Assembly (NCBI GenBank): GCA_003598055.1
Contig: QZKI01000063.1
Location: forward strand, 1 to 34,043
DNA length: 34,043 bases
Source: Candidatus Abyssobacteria bacterium SURF_17
GTDB taxonomy: Bacteria; Abyssobacteria; SURF-5
Reading direction: 5' to 3'
Shown: in pieces, positions 8,466-15,978 of the stretch
Position numbering within the stretch: the first letter of the stretch is position 1
How the letters are laid out: every line of letters starts with the position of its first letter
Program-made: the position numbers and the translations under genes
Notes under the pieces: generated by a model
Told to the model about the DNA's origin: nothing
The model's input: only the letters and a program-made list of their open reading frames with translations
The model's database searches: none

Positions 8466-9152
8466 ATGGAACATAGCAAGAAGATACGGGTCGTCACCCA
8501 GCGGGGAACTTTCTATCTTGAAGTTGACGGCCGGCCTGACGGCGCCGACCCTGTGCTCCCGAAGTTTCTCCGGAAGAAAGCGAACATCTCGTGCGAGGGG
8601 TTCAACGCCTTCAGCCTGGATGATTCCGAGGTGCAGCAGTTAAGCGAAGAGGCCTTCCTCTATCGACTGCGGCGTGAATACTTCTTCAAGGCCAGCGACT
8701 ATGCGCGCGCTATCCGCGATGTGAACATCGGAATTCAGATCATCGAACTGATAACTACGCATGCAAGCAATCCTGAGCTGAGCTCTTTTTTCCTCCAGTT
8801 CCGGCCCGACCAGGAGATATTCCGGCGAACAGCCGAGGCAAAGCTCGCCATCAAGCAGAAAGATTACTCGCTTGCCCGTCAGCGAATCGAACTTGCTGGC
8901 GCATTTCTGCGTGAATTCACCCGCATTCACAATGAGGCTTTCCCCCAGACATGGCTGGAGAAACGGCTGCAGCAGCTTAAGAAGGTGTATGACGAAATCG
9001 GCGAGACGTGGGAGAATGACCTCTCACCACTCCGAAACTCTCCCATCAGCCTTGAAGAGCAACTCCGAAACGCCATTGCGGCGGAGGAGTATGAGCGAGC
9101 CGCCGTGCTGCGCGACATGATTCGCAATCGCCGGGCGAGAAAAAATCCGTAA
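8466..9152 (+). CDS. Hypothetical protein with C-terminal UVR (UvrB/UvrC) motif
   Basis: 228 residues from ATG 8466, with GTGAGGAG about 7 nt upstream. A TTG in frame at 8436 is rejected because it falls at the predicted transcription start. The N-terminal ~60 residues look beta-rich (KKIRVVTQRGTFYLEVDG). Residues ~60-190 are mostly helical with TPR-like spacing of alanine and aromatic residues (DYARAIRDVNIGIQIIE, DYSLARQRIELAGAFL). The last ~35 residues (SLEEQLRNAIAAEEYERAAV) are a clear UVR motif, a helical hairpin that mediates UvrB-UvrC contact and also occurs in McsA and Clp-type proteins. No nuclease or zinc motif is present, so I do not call it a repair enzyme; an adaptor role is inferred only. 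It has its own promoter and is convergent with the zinc-ribbon gene. Confidence 0.85.
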   Translation: MEHSKKIRVVTQRGTFYLEVDGRPDGADPVLPKFLRKKANISCEGFNAFSLDDSEVQQLSEEAFLYRLRREYFFKASDYARAIRDVNIGIQIIELITTHASNPELSSFFLQFRPDQEIFRRTAEAKLAIKQKDYSLARQRIELAGAFLREFTRIHNEAFPQTWLEKRLQQLKKVYDEIGETWENDLSPLRNSPISLEEQLRNAIAAEEYERAAVLRDMIRNRRARKNP

Positions 9153-9173
9153 CGGAAGGGAATCCATGCCAGC

Positions 9174-9215
9174 AAAAAAAAGTCGCACGGCTGCTGTTTG
9201 TCTTGCCGCGCGACT
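9174..9215 (-). terminator. Rho-independent terminator of the zinc-ribbon gene
   Basis: Read on the minus strand: an 11-bp stem (AGTCGCGCGGC with GCCGTGCGACT, one G-U pair), a 13-nt loop and eight T residues. It lies about 80 nt past the stop of the 9752-9297 gene. On the plus strand the hairpin is not followed by T, so it is one-directional. Confidence 0.8.
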
Positions 9216-9296
9216 GAACGTTCGGTTTAGCTGGTTCCGCTCACCGGGTGTTCGCTTGATATCCTGTGAATTATCTCCTGACCGGACCCGGGAACT

Positions 9297-9752
9297 TCAG
9301 CGTTCTCGCTTCTTCTTTCCAAAGACCTTGTCAAAGTAACTTTTCGAATCTATCAGATGCAAATCGATATGCACAAAATCGTGAATATCCTGACGCGTTA
9401 TGGGAGGCGCACCCTTGTCGGACACGGAAGGCGCTACCTTTTTGCTTTTTCCGGATGTGCTTTTCCTTCGGGAATTCTGTTTTGACTCCTGTCCGACGTC
9501 TCCGCTCTCAATGAGTTCATCGACCTTAATAGCAACCATATCCACGATAGTTTCGAGCAGGTGCTGTTTCTTTTCCTCAGACGAGCCACCGGAAATTATG
9601 TCCTTATCGAGCGGCATAACCGTCCCGTTAAAGAGCAAGACCATCTCATTGCATCGTGGACACGGCCCGACAATTATTGAGCCAACCGGCGGAGCCATTA
9701 TTTGCCCGGTCGCCTTACAGAATGGACACTGCACTTCTATCACAGGAAACAT
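9297..9752 (-). CDS. Small zinc-ribbon protein of unknown function
   Basis: 151 residues from ATG 9752, preceded by GGGAGGTG at about 5 nt. Two CxxC pairs, C9/C12 (CPFC) and C31/C34 (CPRC), form a zinc ribbon within the first 40 residues. A helical stretch of ~45 residues follows (EEKKQHLLETIVDMVAIKVD), then a Lys/Ser-rich linker and a C-terminal piece with DFVHIDLHLIDSKSYFDKVF. There is no signal peptide, so it is cytoplasmic. Zinc-ribbon plus helical tail suggests a nucleic acid- or protein-binding factor, but nothing specific can be claimed. It is followed by a good terminator. A weak, AT-richer ORF ends 12 nt upstream, so it could be the second gene of a pair. Confidence 0.8.
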   Translation of the reverse strand: MFPVIEVQCPFCKATGQIMAPPVGSIIVGPCPRCNEMVLLFNGTVMPLDKDIISGGSSEEKKQHLLETIVDMVAIKVDELIESGDVGQESKQNSRRKSTSGKSKKVAPSVSDKGAPPITRQDIHDFVHIDLHLIDSKSYFDKVFGKKKRER

Positions 9753-9764
9753 CGCTGCACCTCC

Positions 9765-10016
9765 CTACCGAGCGATGGCGGCCTTTCTTTCCTTTTCATG
9801 CTGCGGAATATTCATCCTCCGCCATATCGTTTTAGAACCACTTGTCAGAGTAAAGAGCAATTGTTGTGCCAGCTTGGCATTGTATTTCCCGCTTAGGCAC
9901 GCCTTTTTCATGCAAAATGCCTTAAGCTGAGGCAGAATGTAATGTTTTGTTCCAATTTTTGCCAAGAAGCTCACTGAATATCTCCCTTTTCTTCCCAAAT
10001 ATTCGACGTAAGTCAT
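9765..10016 (-). CDS. Possible small basic protein, doubtful
   Basis: An 83-codon reading frame from ATG 10016 (it stays open further, to 10103) ending in TAG directly before the Shine-Dalgarno of the zinc-ribbon gene. That spacing is what an upstream operon partner would show. The protein is Lys/Arg-rich with two cysteines (KAFCMKKACLSG) and a C-terminal KTIWRRMNIPQHEKERKAA. Against it: no clear ribosome site, third codon positions much poorer in G/C than the neighbours, and no family I recognise. It may be a short acquired gene or just open non-coding DNA. Confidence 0.3.
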   Translation of the reverse strand: MTYVEYLGRKGRYSVSFLAKIGTKHYILPQLKAFCMKKACLSGKYNAKLAQQLLFTLTSGSKTIWRRMNIPQHEKERKAAIAR

Positions 10017-10218
10017 GACCAACTTATTCGCACAAGATAGATGAATGCGCATAATTTGCGCGTTTTGTTTCAAAATATAACATTGCCTGTGTTCCAGAAA
10101 CACTTCTCTGGTAAAAAATACAAGCTATACAAGTGTTGCCTCGTGGTACGGCGATGGTGGAAGGGAATTCAGAGGCCAGGAGGGGGCAAAAAGTGTCAAC
10201 GCGGAACAAGATTGGGTA
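10017..10218. other. AT-rich intergenic stretch
   Basis: Together with the doubtful ORF to its left this forms a ~460-nt AT-richer island in GC-richer surroundings. It holds an inverted repeat GCGCA-TAATT-TGCGC (10047-10061) and a small hairpin CCAGA/TCTGG (10094-10111). No terminator with a T-run is seen for the phospholipase gene ending at 10219. Confidence 0.4.
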
Positions 10219-11169
10219 CTACTCGATTGAAATGAGGTGAATGTCCGGCGCCTGGAAAGTATCCGTGATATGTCTGCCCAGTTCGGGAGGTAGCTCGAAG
10301 ATTCCGTTGACCGGTTTCTTCCCCGTCATCCTTGTGGTTGTCCTTCGTAATCTCTTGCATCTGGTGATGTTTCGGGTTCCGACGGGGTCGTAGTCGAGGC
10401 ACACGGAGTTCTCGGGGTCTCGGAGGAATTCGATTGCGAGCGAGATGGAGAGGTGTCGGAGCTGTTCGACATACTGTCGGGAAACTTTCCACCTTGAATT
10501 GCGTTCGATGAAATTGCAGGCGCCGCGCCATCGTTCGAGGTCGGTGAGGTTGAGCATCCTGACGTAGACCTTCTTTTTGGCCCTGAAGGATACGATTTTT
10601 CTTTTGACCGCATTTTCGAGCGAGGCGTCATTCTCGATATTTTTCGCCTCCACAACTGCTCTGGCGATATCCCAGTAGTCCGGGTCTATGTAACTGTCTG
10701 ACCTGAACTCCCAGTATACGTGTCCAAGCCGTTTCGTCGAGGAGGTTAAGTAAAGCTGGTTTGGAATGTAATAGTTGTGCGCCACGATATCCGCTGCCAG
10801 GTGTGCGAGATAGCCGTAACAGAACGCCTTTGTCTGGGATGAGGCGGCATTCGCCAGCATCTTGAGGCCGACGGACCAATTATGGCAGTGGTCATCCCTC
10901 CTGCGGTGCCCTTTCCCAATGAAGAAATCAGCGCTGATGCATCCATAGAGGAAGTCGCGCGGGAACATACGGATAAGTTGCGCGATGGAGGGCAGGATCA
11001 GATGAAGGTTGTTAAGGATATACGTCCCCTTGACTATGTGGACCCCCGGCCCCCAGGCATATGCCTCGTCTGATAACAAAGCTATCCATGAAGCGATGAG
11101 GATCCCGTAGTTCAAGGCTGCGGGCAGCCGCCTGACTATATTCCGCGCTGTTCTCTTGAGGAAACTCAT
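10219..11169 (-). CDS. Exported zinc-dependent phospholipase C-like protein
   Basis: 316 residues from ATG 11169. Residues 1-38 are a long signal peptide (several Arg, a hydrophobic core, then EAYA) that would leave Trp39 as the new N-terminus: W-GPGVH. In bacterial zinc phospholipases C the mature N-terminal Trp is itself a zinc ligand. Other residues fitting the trinuclear site are H44, D81 in SADFFIG, H94/H96 in DHCHNW, and H123-xxx-D127-xxx-H131 in GYLAHLAADIVAH. The C-terminal ~130 residues are basic and unlike the classical enzyme. By family it would hydrolyse phospholipid head groups outside the membrane; substrate and activity are inferred. It lies 14 nt after the UspA-family gene in the same operon. 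Confidence 0.8.
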   Translation of the reverse strand: MSFLKRTARNIVRRLPAALNYGILIASWIALLSDEAYAWGPGVHIVKGTYILNNLHLILPSIAQLIRMFPRDFLYGCISADFFIGKGHRRRDDHCHNWSVGLKMLANAASSQTKAFCYGYLAHLAADIVAHNYYIPNQLYLTSSTKRLGHVYWEFRSDSYIDPDYWDIARAVVEAKNIENDASLENAVKRKIVSFRAKKKVYVRMLNLTDLERWRGACNFIERNSRWKVSRQYVEQLRHLSISLAIEFLRDPENSVCLDYDPVGTRNITRCKRLRRTTTRMTGKKPVNGIFELPPELGRHITDTFQAPDIHLISIE

Positions 11170-11183
11170 TATCCTTGCCGCCC

Positions 11184-11657
11184 TCAGCCCACGGCCGGCA
11201 TGATGAATCTATGGCCGGGTCTCCGCACCGTCAGCACGGGGCAGGGTGCCTTTCTCACTACCTTTTCGCTTGTGCTTCCGAGGACCGCGCTCTCGACGGC
11301 GGACCTGCCATGTGTGCCCATGACGATCATATCTATCTTCTTATCTCTGGCAAACTTGATAATCTCAACGAACGGCTTTCCCTTTAGGCAGGCGAACTCG
11401 TATGCCAGCTCTCTCAGGGTTTCCGGCGTTGCTGCCGATTCCAGTTCTTTTTGCGCAAGTTCTCGCGTCTTCTCGCGGAGCTCATTTTCGGACACTTTCA
11501 ACGCAAAAGCCTCCGGCATTCCGAACGGCAATTCGAGTACGTGTAACACATGCAATTTAGCCCCATAATCACGGGCGAAGGCGATGGCAAAGCTTGCAGC
11601 ATAGGCTGAGAAATCGGAGAAATCAGTCGGAAACAGAATGTTTCTTATCTCAATCAT
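11184..11657 (-). CDS. UspA-family universal stress protein
   Basis: 157 residues from ATG 11657 with GAGGA about 8 nt upstream; the seven-codon longer in-frame version is less likely. It is a single Usp domain: beta1 IRNILFPTDFSDFS, the VLHVLELPFG strand, IDMIVMGTHGRS and the ATP-binding pattern G-T-H-G-R ... LGST followed by SEKVVRKAPCPVLTV. Intact glycines and Ser/Thr suggest an ATP-binding subtype that dimerises in the cytoplasm and responds to stress or growth arrest. It is the first gene of a pair with the phospholipase C-like gene and has a good promoter. The pairing of a cytoplasmic Usp with an exported lipase is unusual. Confidence 0.93.
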   Translation of the reverse strand: MIEIRNILFPTDFSDFSAYAASFAIAFARDYGAKLHVLHVLELPFGMPEAFALKVSENELREKTRELAQKELESAATPETLRELAYEFACLKGKPFVEIIKFARDKKIDMIVMGTHGRSAVESAVLGSTSEKVVRKAPCPVLTVRRPGHRFIMPAVG

Positions 11658-11701
11658 AGGAGCGTCCTCAGACCGCATCTCTTATCGTCATAAACCTTCC
11701 T

Positions 11702-11730
11702 ATTTTAGCACAGATTCGGAACTATTTCAA
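11702..11730 (-). promoter_or_regulatory. sigma70-type promoter of the usp-phospholipase operon
   Basis: Minus strand TTGAAA (11730-11725), 17-nt spacer, TAAAAT (11707-11702). The start near 11695 gives a leader of about 38 nt before ATG 11657. Confidence 0.7.
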
Positions 11731-11839
11731 AATCAGTAGCGAGAAATGAGGTGTCATGAGATAGCGCGCAACCCACAGAGTTATTCGAGCGATTGCTCCT
11801 CTTCATGGTGTATTATCTCGGGTCCTGTGACCGGGAGCC

Positions 11840-11868
11840 TTGAAATTTGATAATTGAACATATATAAT
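11840..11868 (+). promoter_or_regulatory. sigma70-type promoter of the small hypothetical gene
   Basis: TTGAAA (11840-11845), 17-nt AT-rich spacer and a perfect TATAAT (11863-11868). The start near 11875 precedes ATG 11929 by ~54 nt. It may also feed the genes from 12375 onward, as no terminator is visible between. Confidence 0.75.
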
Positions 11869-11928
11869 TCAGATGCGGGACCTTGAATCGACGCACAGGA
11901 ATGGGTTTGGGAAGGCAACGACGAAACC

Positions 11929-12270
11929 ATGAAAGTGCCTGACACACGACAGATGGAGCTTGCGTGCGCAGATCACGACAGCGGCGAGGCTTCTGCCACG
12001 ACTCAGTCGGCTGACGACGATCTCATGCGGCGCATCGACAAGGTGATTGGTGATACGGTCTGTAATGTCCGTCCGTATCTAAACAGAATGGTGAAGGACG
12101 TAGAGCGATTGCTCGAGGGAAGCTTTATCCGGACGCCCAGTTCCAATGTACTGGACGACATGATAGAAGGGTTGGAGAAAGATATTCGCAAGTTTGTCAA
12201 TGAGGTCAGGGCGCTCAAGCGGTGGAGCCAGCCTCACCCTCCTCGTTCTTCCACGAATCATTTCCGATAG
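11929..12270 (+). CDS. Small hypothetical helical protein
   Basis: 113 residues from ATG 11929; a GGGAAGG lies ~15 nt upstream, which is weak. The first ~30 residues are polar and probably disordered. Residues ~32-100 are predicted amphipathic helices (DLMRRIDKVIGDTVCNVRPY, VLDDMIEGLEKDIRKFVNEV), and the tail is Pro/Ser-rich. No family is recognised and there is no signal peptide or membrane segment. The strong promoter upstream and the plus-strand context support a real gene. It lies 104 nt before the cyclase-family gene. Confidence 0.6.
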   Translation: MKVPDTRQMELACADHDSGEASATTQSADDDLMRRIDKVIGDTVCNVRPYLNRMVKDVERLLEGSFIRTPSSNVLDDMIEGLEKDIRKFVNEVRALKRWSQPHPPRSSTNHFR

Positions 12271-12374
12271 GCAATGATGTTGTGCAATCTGCGCATCCGA
12301 CAATACGCATAAACGCACTCGCACCGTGGTGAGCATGCAGAGCGAGCGGCGTCGAATTGTTCCCCGGTGAGCTC

Positions 12375-13004
12375 ATGAAATACTATGATGTGTCTGTTCC
12401 AATCACGGCCGGCATGCCCGTGTACGAAGGTGATCCTCCCGTTGAGATTCCGAGGCTGTCATCGATAGTGCACGGCGACCTCGCGAACGTTTCTCAGTTG
12501 GTCATGGGAGCCCACACGGGAACACATGTGGACGCGCCACTTCATTTCATTGAGGGCGGCCGAGCCATCGACGAAATACCACTCGATGTTCTTATCGGTC
12601 CGGCGCTGGTGGTCGAATTCAACAAAGGCACTGAGGGAATCTCCCGTGAAGCTCTCATTGCATCTCATTGCGAAGGGCAACAGCGGGTGTTGCTCAAGAC
12701 CCTGAACTCCTCGCTATGGCAGGCGCGCGAGTTTCGCAAGGATTTCGTATACCTGACGGCGGACGCATCGAGATACTTGGTGGAAACCGGGGTGAAACTT
12801 GTGGGGATCGACTACCTGTCTATTGAGCGGTTCGGCGCGGCTGAGCCGTGCGCGCACCGCGCGCTGCTGGGCGCGGGAATGGTAATCCTCGAGGGGCTGA
12901 ACTTATCCGACATCAGACCGGGCCGTTACCAGCTCATTTGCCTGCCCCTGCGCATCAAGGGCGGAGACGGTTCTCCCTGCCGAGTTGTTCTCATTGAAGA
13001 GTAG
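12375..13004 (+). CDS. Cyclase-family (KynB-like) metal-dependent hydrolase
   Basis: 209 residues from ATG 12375, with GGTGAG close upstream; a TTG six codons earlier is rejected. It belongs to the family that includes kynurenine formamidase (KynB) and isatin hydrolase. The metal-binding signature HTGTHVDAPLHF is intact. The D-V-S-V-P-I-T N-terminus with MPVYEGDPP and the later LVGIDYLSIE and H-R-A-L-L-G motifs match the family pattern. These enzymes hydrolyse amides or lactams with a Mn or Zn centre in the cytoplasm. No tryptophan-catabolism gene is nearby, so formamidase activity is not implied. It precedes the IlvD-family gene by 8 nt, which suggests a joint role with a hydroxy-acid dehydratase, but the substrate is unknown. 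Confidence 0.88.
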   Translation: MKYYDVSVPITAGMPVYEGDPPVEIPRLSSIVHGDLANVSQLVMGAHTGTHVDAPLHFIEGGRAIDEIPLDVLIGPALVVEFNKGTEGISREALIASHCEGQQRVLLKTLNSSLWQAREFRKDFVYLTADASRYLVETGVKLVGIDYLSIERFGAAEPCAHRALLGAGMVILEGLNLSDIRPGRYQLICLPLRIKGGDGSPCRVVLIEE

Positions 13005-13012
13005 GAGGCATT

Positions 13013-14749
13013 ATGCCACATCGGAAAAAGGACAGGTTGAGCATCGAGCGGAGAGCTTCTGCGCCCGAGGCTGATCCGCTTCGACTCGGCACGGGCTGGA
13101 CGAAGTCTGACCTCGACAAACCGTGGGCGCTCATAGAATGTGCAGGTGGAGACTCGCACCCATGCGCGGTTCATTTGCCGGAACTCGCAAGAGCGGTCCG
13201 GGACGGGATCATCGAGGCAGGCGGCGCGCCTGCTATCTACCATTGCACCGATATGTGTGATGGAATCGCGCAGGGCACCGAGGCAATGAATTACTCCCTC
13301 GCGTCGCGAGAAGTGCTGGCAATGGCGTCGGAGCTCCATGCGCGAACCGGACACTTTGATTGTGTCGTCTTTATTTCCGGCTGCGACAAGAGTGTCCCCG
13401 CGCATCTCATTGCAGCGGCTCGGCTGCGGATGCCCGCGCTGCTCATGCCGGGCGGAGTCATGCAGCCCGGCCCCTCGGAAATGACGCTGGACATGGTCGG
13501 TACGCATTATTCCCGGTTGAAGCGCCGCAAGATGACGAAAAAGGAGTATCAGTTTTACAGTGAGCATGCATGCCCTACTGCAGGCTCATGCGCTTTCCTC
13601 GGGACCGCCAACACCATGCAGATACTTGCTGAGGCGCTCGGGATGGCCTTGCCCGGGTCGGCGCTGTTGCCTGCGGGCTATATGATGCAGATTCGGATGG
13701 CTCGGCGGACGGGCAAGTCAGCGCTGACCCTGTTTGACAAGAGGATTACCGCCGACAAGATAATCACGCAATCCGCGATCGAAAACGCGGTCGTGGTACA
13801 CGCCGCCATCGGCGGTTCCACAAACGCTTTGCTGCATCTGCCCGCAATCGCGCACGAGCTCGGCCTGAAATTCTCGCTCGAGATGGTGTCAGAGATTAAC
13901 AATCGTGTTCCCCACATTTTGAATGTCCGTCCATCGGGCATGCATCCGACGAGCTTGATCTGGGCCGCAGGGGGTGTGCCCGCAATTTTGCGCGAACTCA
14001 GCCGATATGTGCATCTGGACGCGCTTACGGTGACTGGTGAAACCGTCGGCCAGAACCTCGCAGACCTTGAGCGAGAAGGCTATTTTCAGAACATCCCGCG
14101 TTTTCTGGAGAATTACTCCCTCGGCACGATAGACATCATCCGACCGGTGACCGATCCGTTGAGCGAGACGGGCGGAATAGCGGTGCTTCGAGGCAACATC
14201 GCGCCTGATGGCGCGGTCATGAAGCGGTCGGCAGTGGTGAAAGAGATGCTGAAATTCGCCGGGCGCGCGCGTGTATTTGATGTCGCAGAGAAGGCATTGA
14301 AGGCGATTTATCAGAAAGAAATAAAGCCCGGCGACGCGCTCGTGATACGATATCAAGGCCCTCGGAGCAATGGCATGCCGGAGCTATTTTACATAACGGA
14401 AGCCATTTCATCCGACAAGACCCTCAATCGGAATGTGGCCTTGATAACTGACGGCAGATTTTCCGGCGGCTCCAAAGGGCCGTGCATCGGTCACGTGTCG
14501 CCCGAAGCTGCTGACAGAGGTCCAATCGCCGTCATCGAGGATGGCGACCGCATTCTCATCGACGTCGAAATCGGCCGGCTGGACTTAATCGGCACAGGCG
14601 AACGAGAGCATACGCCGACACAAGTCAAGCGAATCCTGAAAAAGCGCCTCGAGAAATTGCCGGAATACAAGCCGCCGGAGCGGGCCGGCCTGCTCGGCCT
14701 CTATACCGGCCGATGTGCGGCTGCCCATCTCGGAGCATACTTGCGGTAA
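13013..14749 (+). CDS. ilvD: IlvD/Edd-family dehydratase, dihydroxy-acid dehydratase-like
   Basis: 578 residues from ATG 13013, with TAGGAGG 6-7 nt upstream. The family dehydrates 2,3-dihydroxy acids with an Fe-S cluster; IlvD makes 2-keto acids for branched-chain amino acids. The three expected cluster cysteines are C51 (SHPC), C124 (SGCDKSVP) and C193 (ACPTAGSC), with spacing like known DHADs. The Mg/substrate motif DGIAQGTEAMNYSL and the C-terminal TDGRFSGGSKGPCIGHVSPE are clear. Divergent points are the N-terminal ECAGGDSHPC instead of an NEITPC-type sequence, and two extra cysteines C78 and C82 just before DGI. No other ilv or leu gene is near, and its partner is a cyclase-family hydrolase, so a sugar-acid or other hydroxy-acid substrate is possible. 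The ilvD symbol is by homology. Confidence 0.82.
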   Translation: MPHRKKDRLSIERRASAPEADPLRLGTGWTKSDLDKPWALIECAGGDSHPCAVHLPELARAVRDGIIEAGGAPAIYHCTDMCDGIAQGTEAMNYSLASREVLAMASELHARTGHFDCVVFISGCDKSVPAHLIAAARLRMPALLMPGGVMQPGPSEMTLDMVGTHYSRLKRRKMTKKEYQFYSEHACPTAGSCAFLGTANTMQILAEALGMALPGSALLPAGYMMQIRMARRTGKSALTLFDKRITADKIITQSAIENAVVVHAAIGGSTNALLHLPAIAHELGLKFSLEMVSEINNRVPHILNVRPSGMHPTSLIWAAGGVPAILRELSRYVHLDALTVTGETVGQNLADLEREGYFQNIPRFLENYSLGTIDIIRPVTDPLSETGGIAVLRGNIAPDGAVMKRSAVVKEMLKFAGRARVFDVAEKALKAIYQKEIKPGDALVIRYQGPRSNGMPELFYITEAISSDKTLNRNVALITDGRFSGGSKGPCIGHVSPEAADRGPIAVIEDGDRILIDVEIGRLDLIGTGEREHTPTQVKRILKKRLEKLPEYKPPERAGLLGLYTGRCAAAHLGAYLR

Positions 14750-14810
14750 ACTCCGAGGACAGAATACCTATCCTTTTATGAAGAACAAAAGAGTTGCCAT
14801 TTTCTCGGTC

Positions 14811-14839
14811 ACGACATGCCGTGAGAAAGTGGGTATTAT
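14811..14839 (+). promoter_or_regulatory. Weak internal promoter before mtnA
   Basis: ACGACA (14811-14816), 17-nt spacer, TATTAT (14834-14839). The -35 sits within an inverted repeat TCACG-N6-CGTGA (14810-14825). The 118-nt gap between ilvD and mtnA is the largest in this run, so an internal promoter is plausible. Confidence 0.35.
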
Positions 14840-14867
14840 ATCCCCGGGAGTGGAAGGAGAACGTGCT

Positions 14868-15977
14868 ATGGTTGTTGCCCCACCCGATACAATCATGTGG
14901 AAGAACGGTCGTCTGAAGATAATCGACCAGACGAAGCTGCCGACGAAGCTCTCATACATCTATTGCGACACGGTTGAGGACGTGTGGCACGCCATAAAGC
15001 AACTGAAGGTACGGGGCGCACCGGCCATCGGGATTGCCGCCGCATTCGGCGTGCTGGTTGCTCTGCGGAATTCACGAGGCTCGACGTCCGAGGAACTCGT
15101 CGGGAAAGTGGATAAAGCCGCCTCCTACCTTGCGTCAGCGCGGCCAACCGCCGTGAACCTTGCGTGGGCCCTCGAGCGGATGCGCGCCGTCGCACACCGG
15201 ATGAAGAAGCAAACGCCCACGAATATTATGACGGCCCTGAAAAAGGAGGCCCTCCTCATCCATGAAGAGGACCGGCTGCTGTGTCGCAAGATTGGCGAGC
15301 ATGGCGCCAGGCTCATCCGTTCCGGCTCCACCGTGCTTACGCATTGCAATGCAGGCGCGCTTGCGACCGGCGGTATCGGAACCGCGCTTGCTCCTGTCTT
15401 TGTGACACATGCGCGCGGCAAGAGGGTGAGAGTCGTCGCGGATGAAACACGGCCGCTCCTCCAAGGCGCGAGGCTGACCGCATGGGAGCTCAAGCGGGCT
15501 GGCATTGATGTTACGCTGATTTGCGATAATATGGCGGCGCAGGTAATGCGTGAGGGGAAGGTGGACCTTGTGATAACAGGCGCCGACCGCATTGCAGCCA
15601 ACGGCGACGTGGCCAATAAGATTGGCACGTACGGAGTGGCGGTGCTCGCGAAGGCCCACGGTATCCCTTTTTATGTGGCTGCGCCGAGCTCGACGTTTGA
15701 CCTCAGTATCCGCAGCGGTAAAGAAATCCCCATAGAGCAGCGTCATCCGGACGAAGTGACCGAGGGGCTCGGAAGGCGGACAGCGCCGGACAGGATAGCC
15801 GTCTACAATCCCGCATTCGACGTGACACCTGCACGCCTCGTGACCGCGCTTATCACCGAAAAAGGAATCATTCGCCCCCCCTATCGTCGCACCATTGCCG
15901 CTGTCCTCTGTGGGCGCCCGCGGTCAAAGAAAAAAGCGACATCGAACGACAGCAGGAGAAGAGAGAAGGTCTCCTGA
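14868..15977 (+). CDS. mtnA: S-methyl-5-thioribose-1-phosphate isomerase
   Basis: 369 residues from ATG 14868, chosen because AAGGAGA lies 7 nt upstream; the ORF is open further back, even into ilvD, but those starts have no ribosome site. The enzyme converts methylthioribose-1-phosphate to methylthioribulose-1-phosphate in methionine salvage, and in the DHAP shunt also acts on 5-deoxyribose-1-phosphate. VRGAPAIG (48-55), catalytic C160 in THCNAGALAT and catalytic D240 in TGADRIAANGD are at the same numbers as in well-studied MtnA proteins. The last ~25 residues are Arg/Lys-rich and variable. No mtnK, mtnP or mtnBCD gene is in the window. DeoB follows after 1 nt, so the pair may handle deoxy- or thio-pentose-1-phosphates. 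Confidence 0.96.
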   Translation: MVVAPPDTIMWKNGRLKIIDQTKLPTKLSYIYCDTVEDVWHAIKQLKVRGAPAIGIAAAFGVLVALRNSRGSTSEELVGKVDKAASYLASARPTAVNLAWALERMRAVAHRMKKQTPTNIMTALKKEALLIHEEDRLLCRKIGEHGARLIRSGSTVLTHCNAGALATGGIGTALAPVFVTHARGKRVRVVADETRPLLQGARLTAWELKRAGIDVTLICDNMAAQVMREGKVDLVITGADRIAANGDVANKIGTYGVAVLAKAHGIPFYVAAPSSTFDLSIRSGKEIPIEQRHPDEVTEGLGRRTAPDRIAVYNPAFDVTPARLVTALITEKGIIRPPYRRTIAAVLCGRPRSKKKATSNDSRRREKVS

Positions 15978-15978
15978 T

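Noticed and set aside
13889..14356. Antisense ORF within ilvD and similar long shadow ORFs in other genes
   Set aside because: They lie opposite well-supported genes, lack family features and ribosome sites, and reflect GC-rich codon use.
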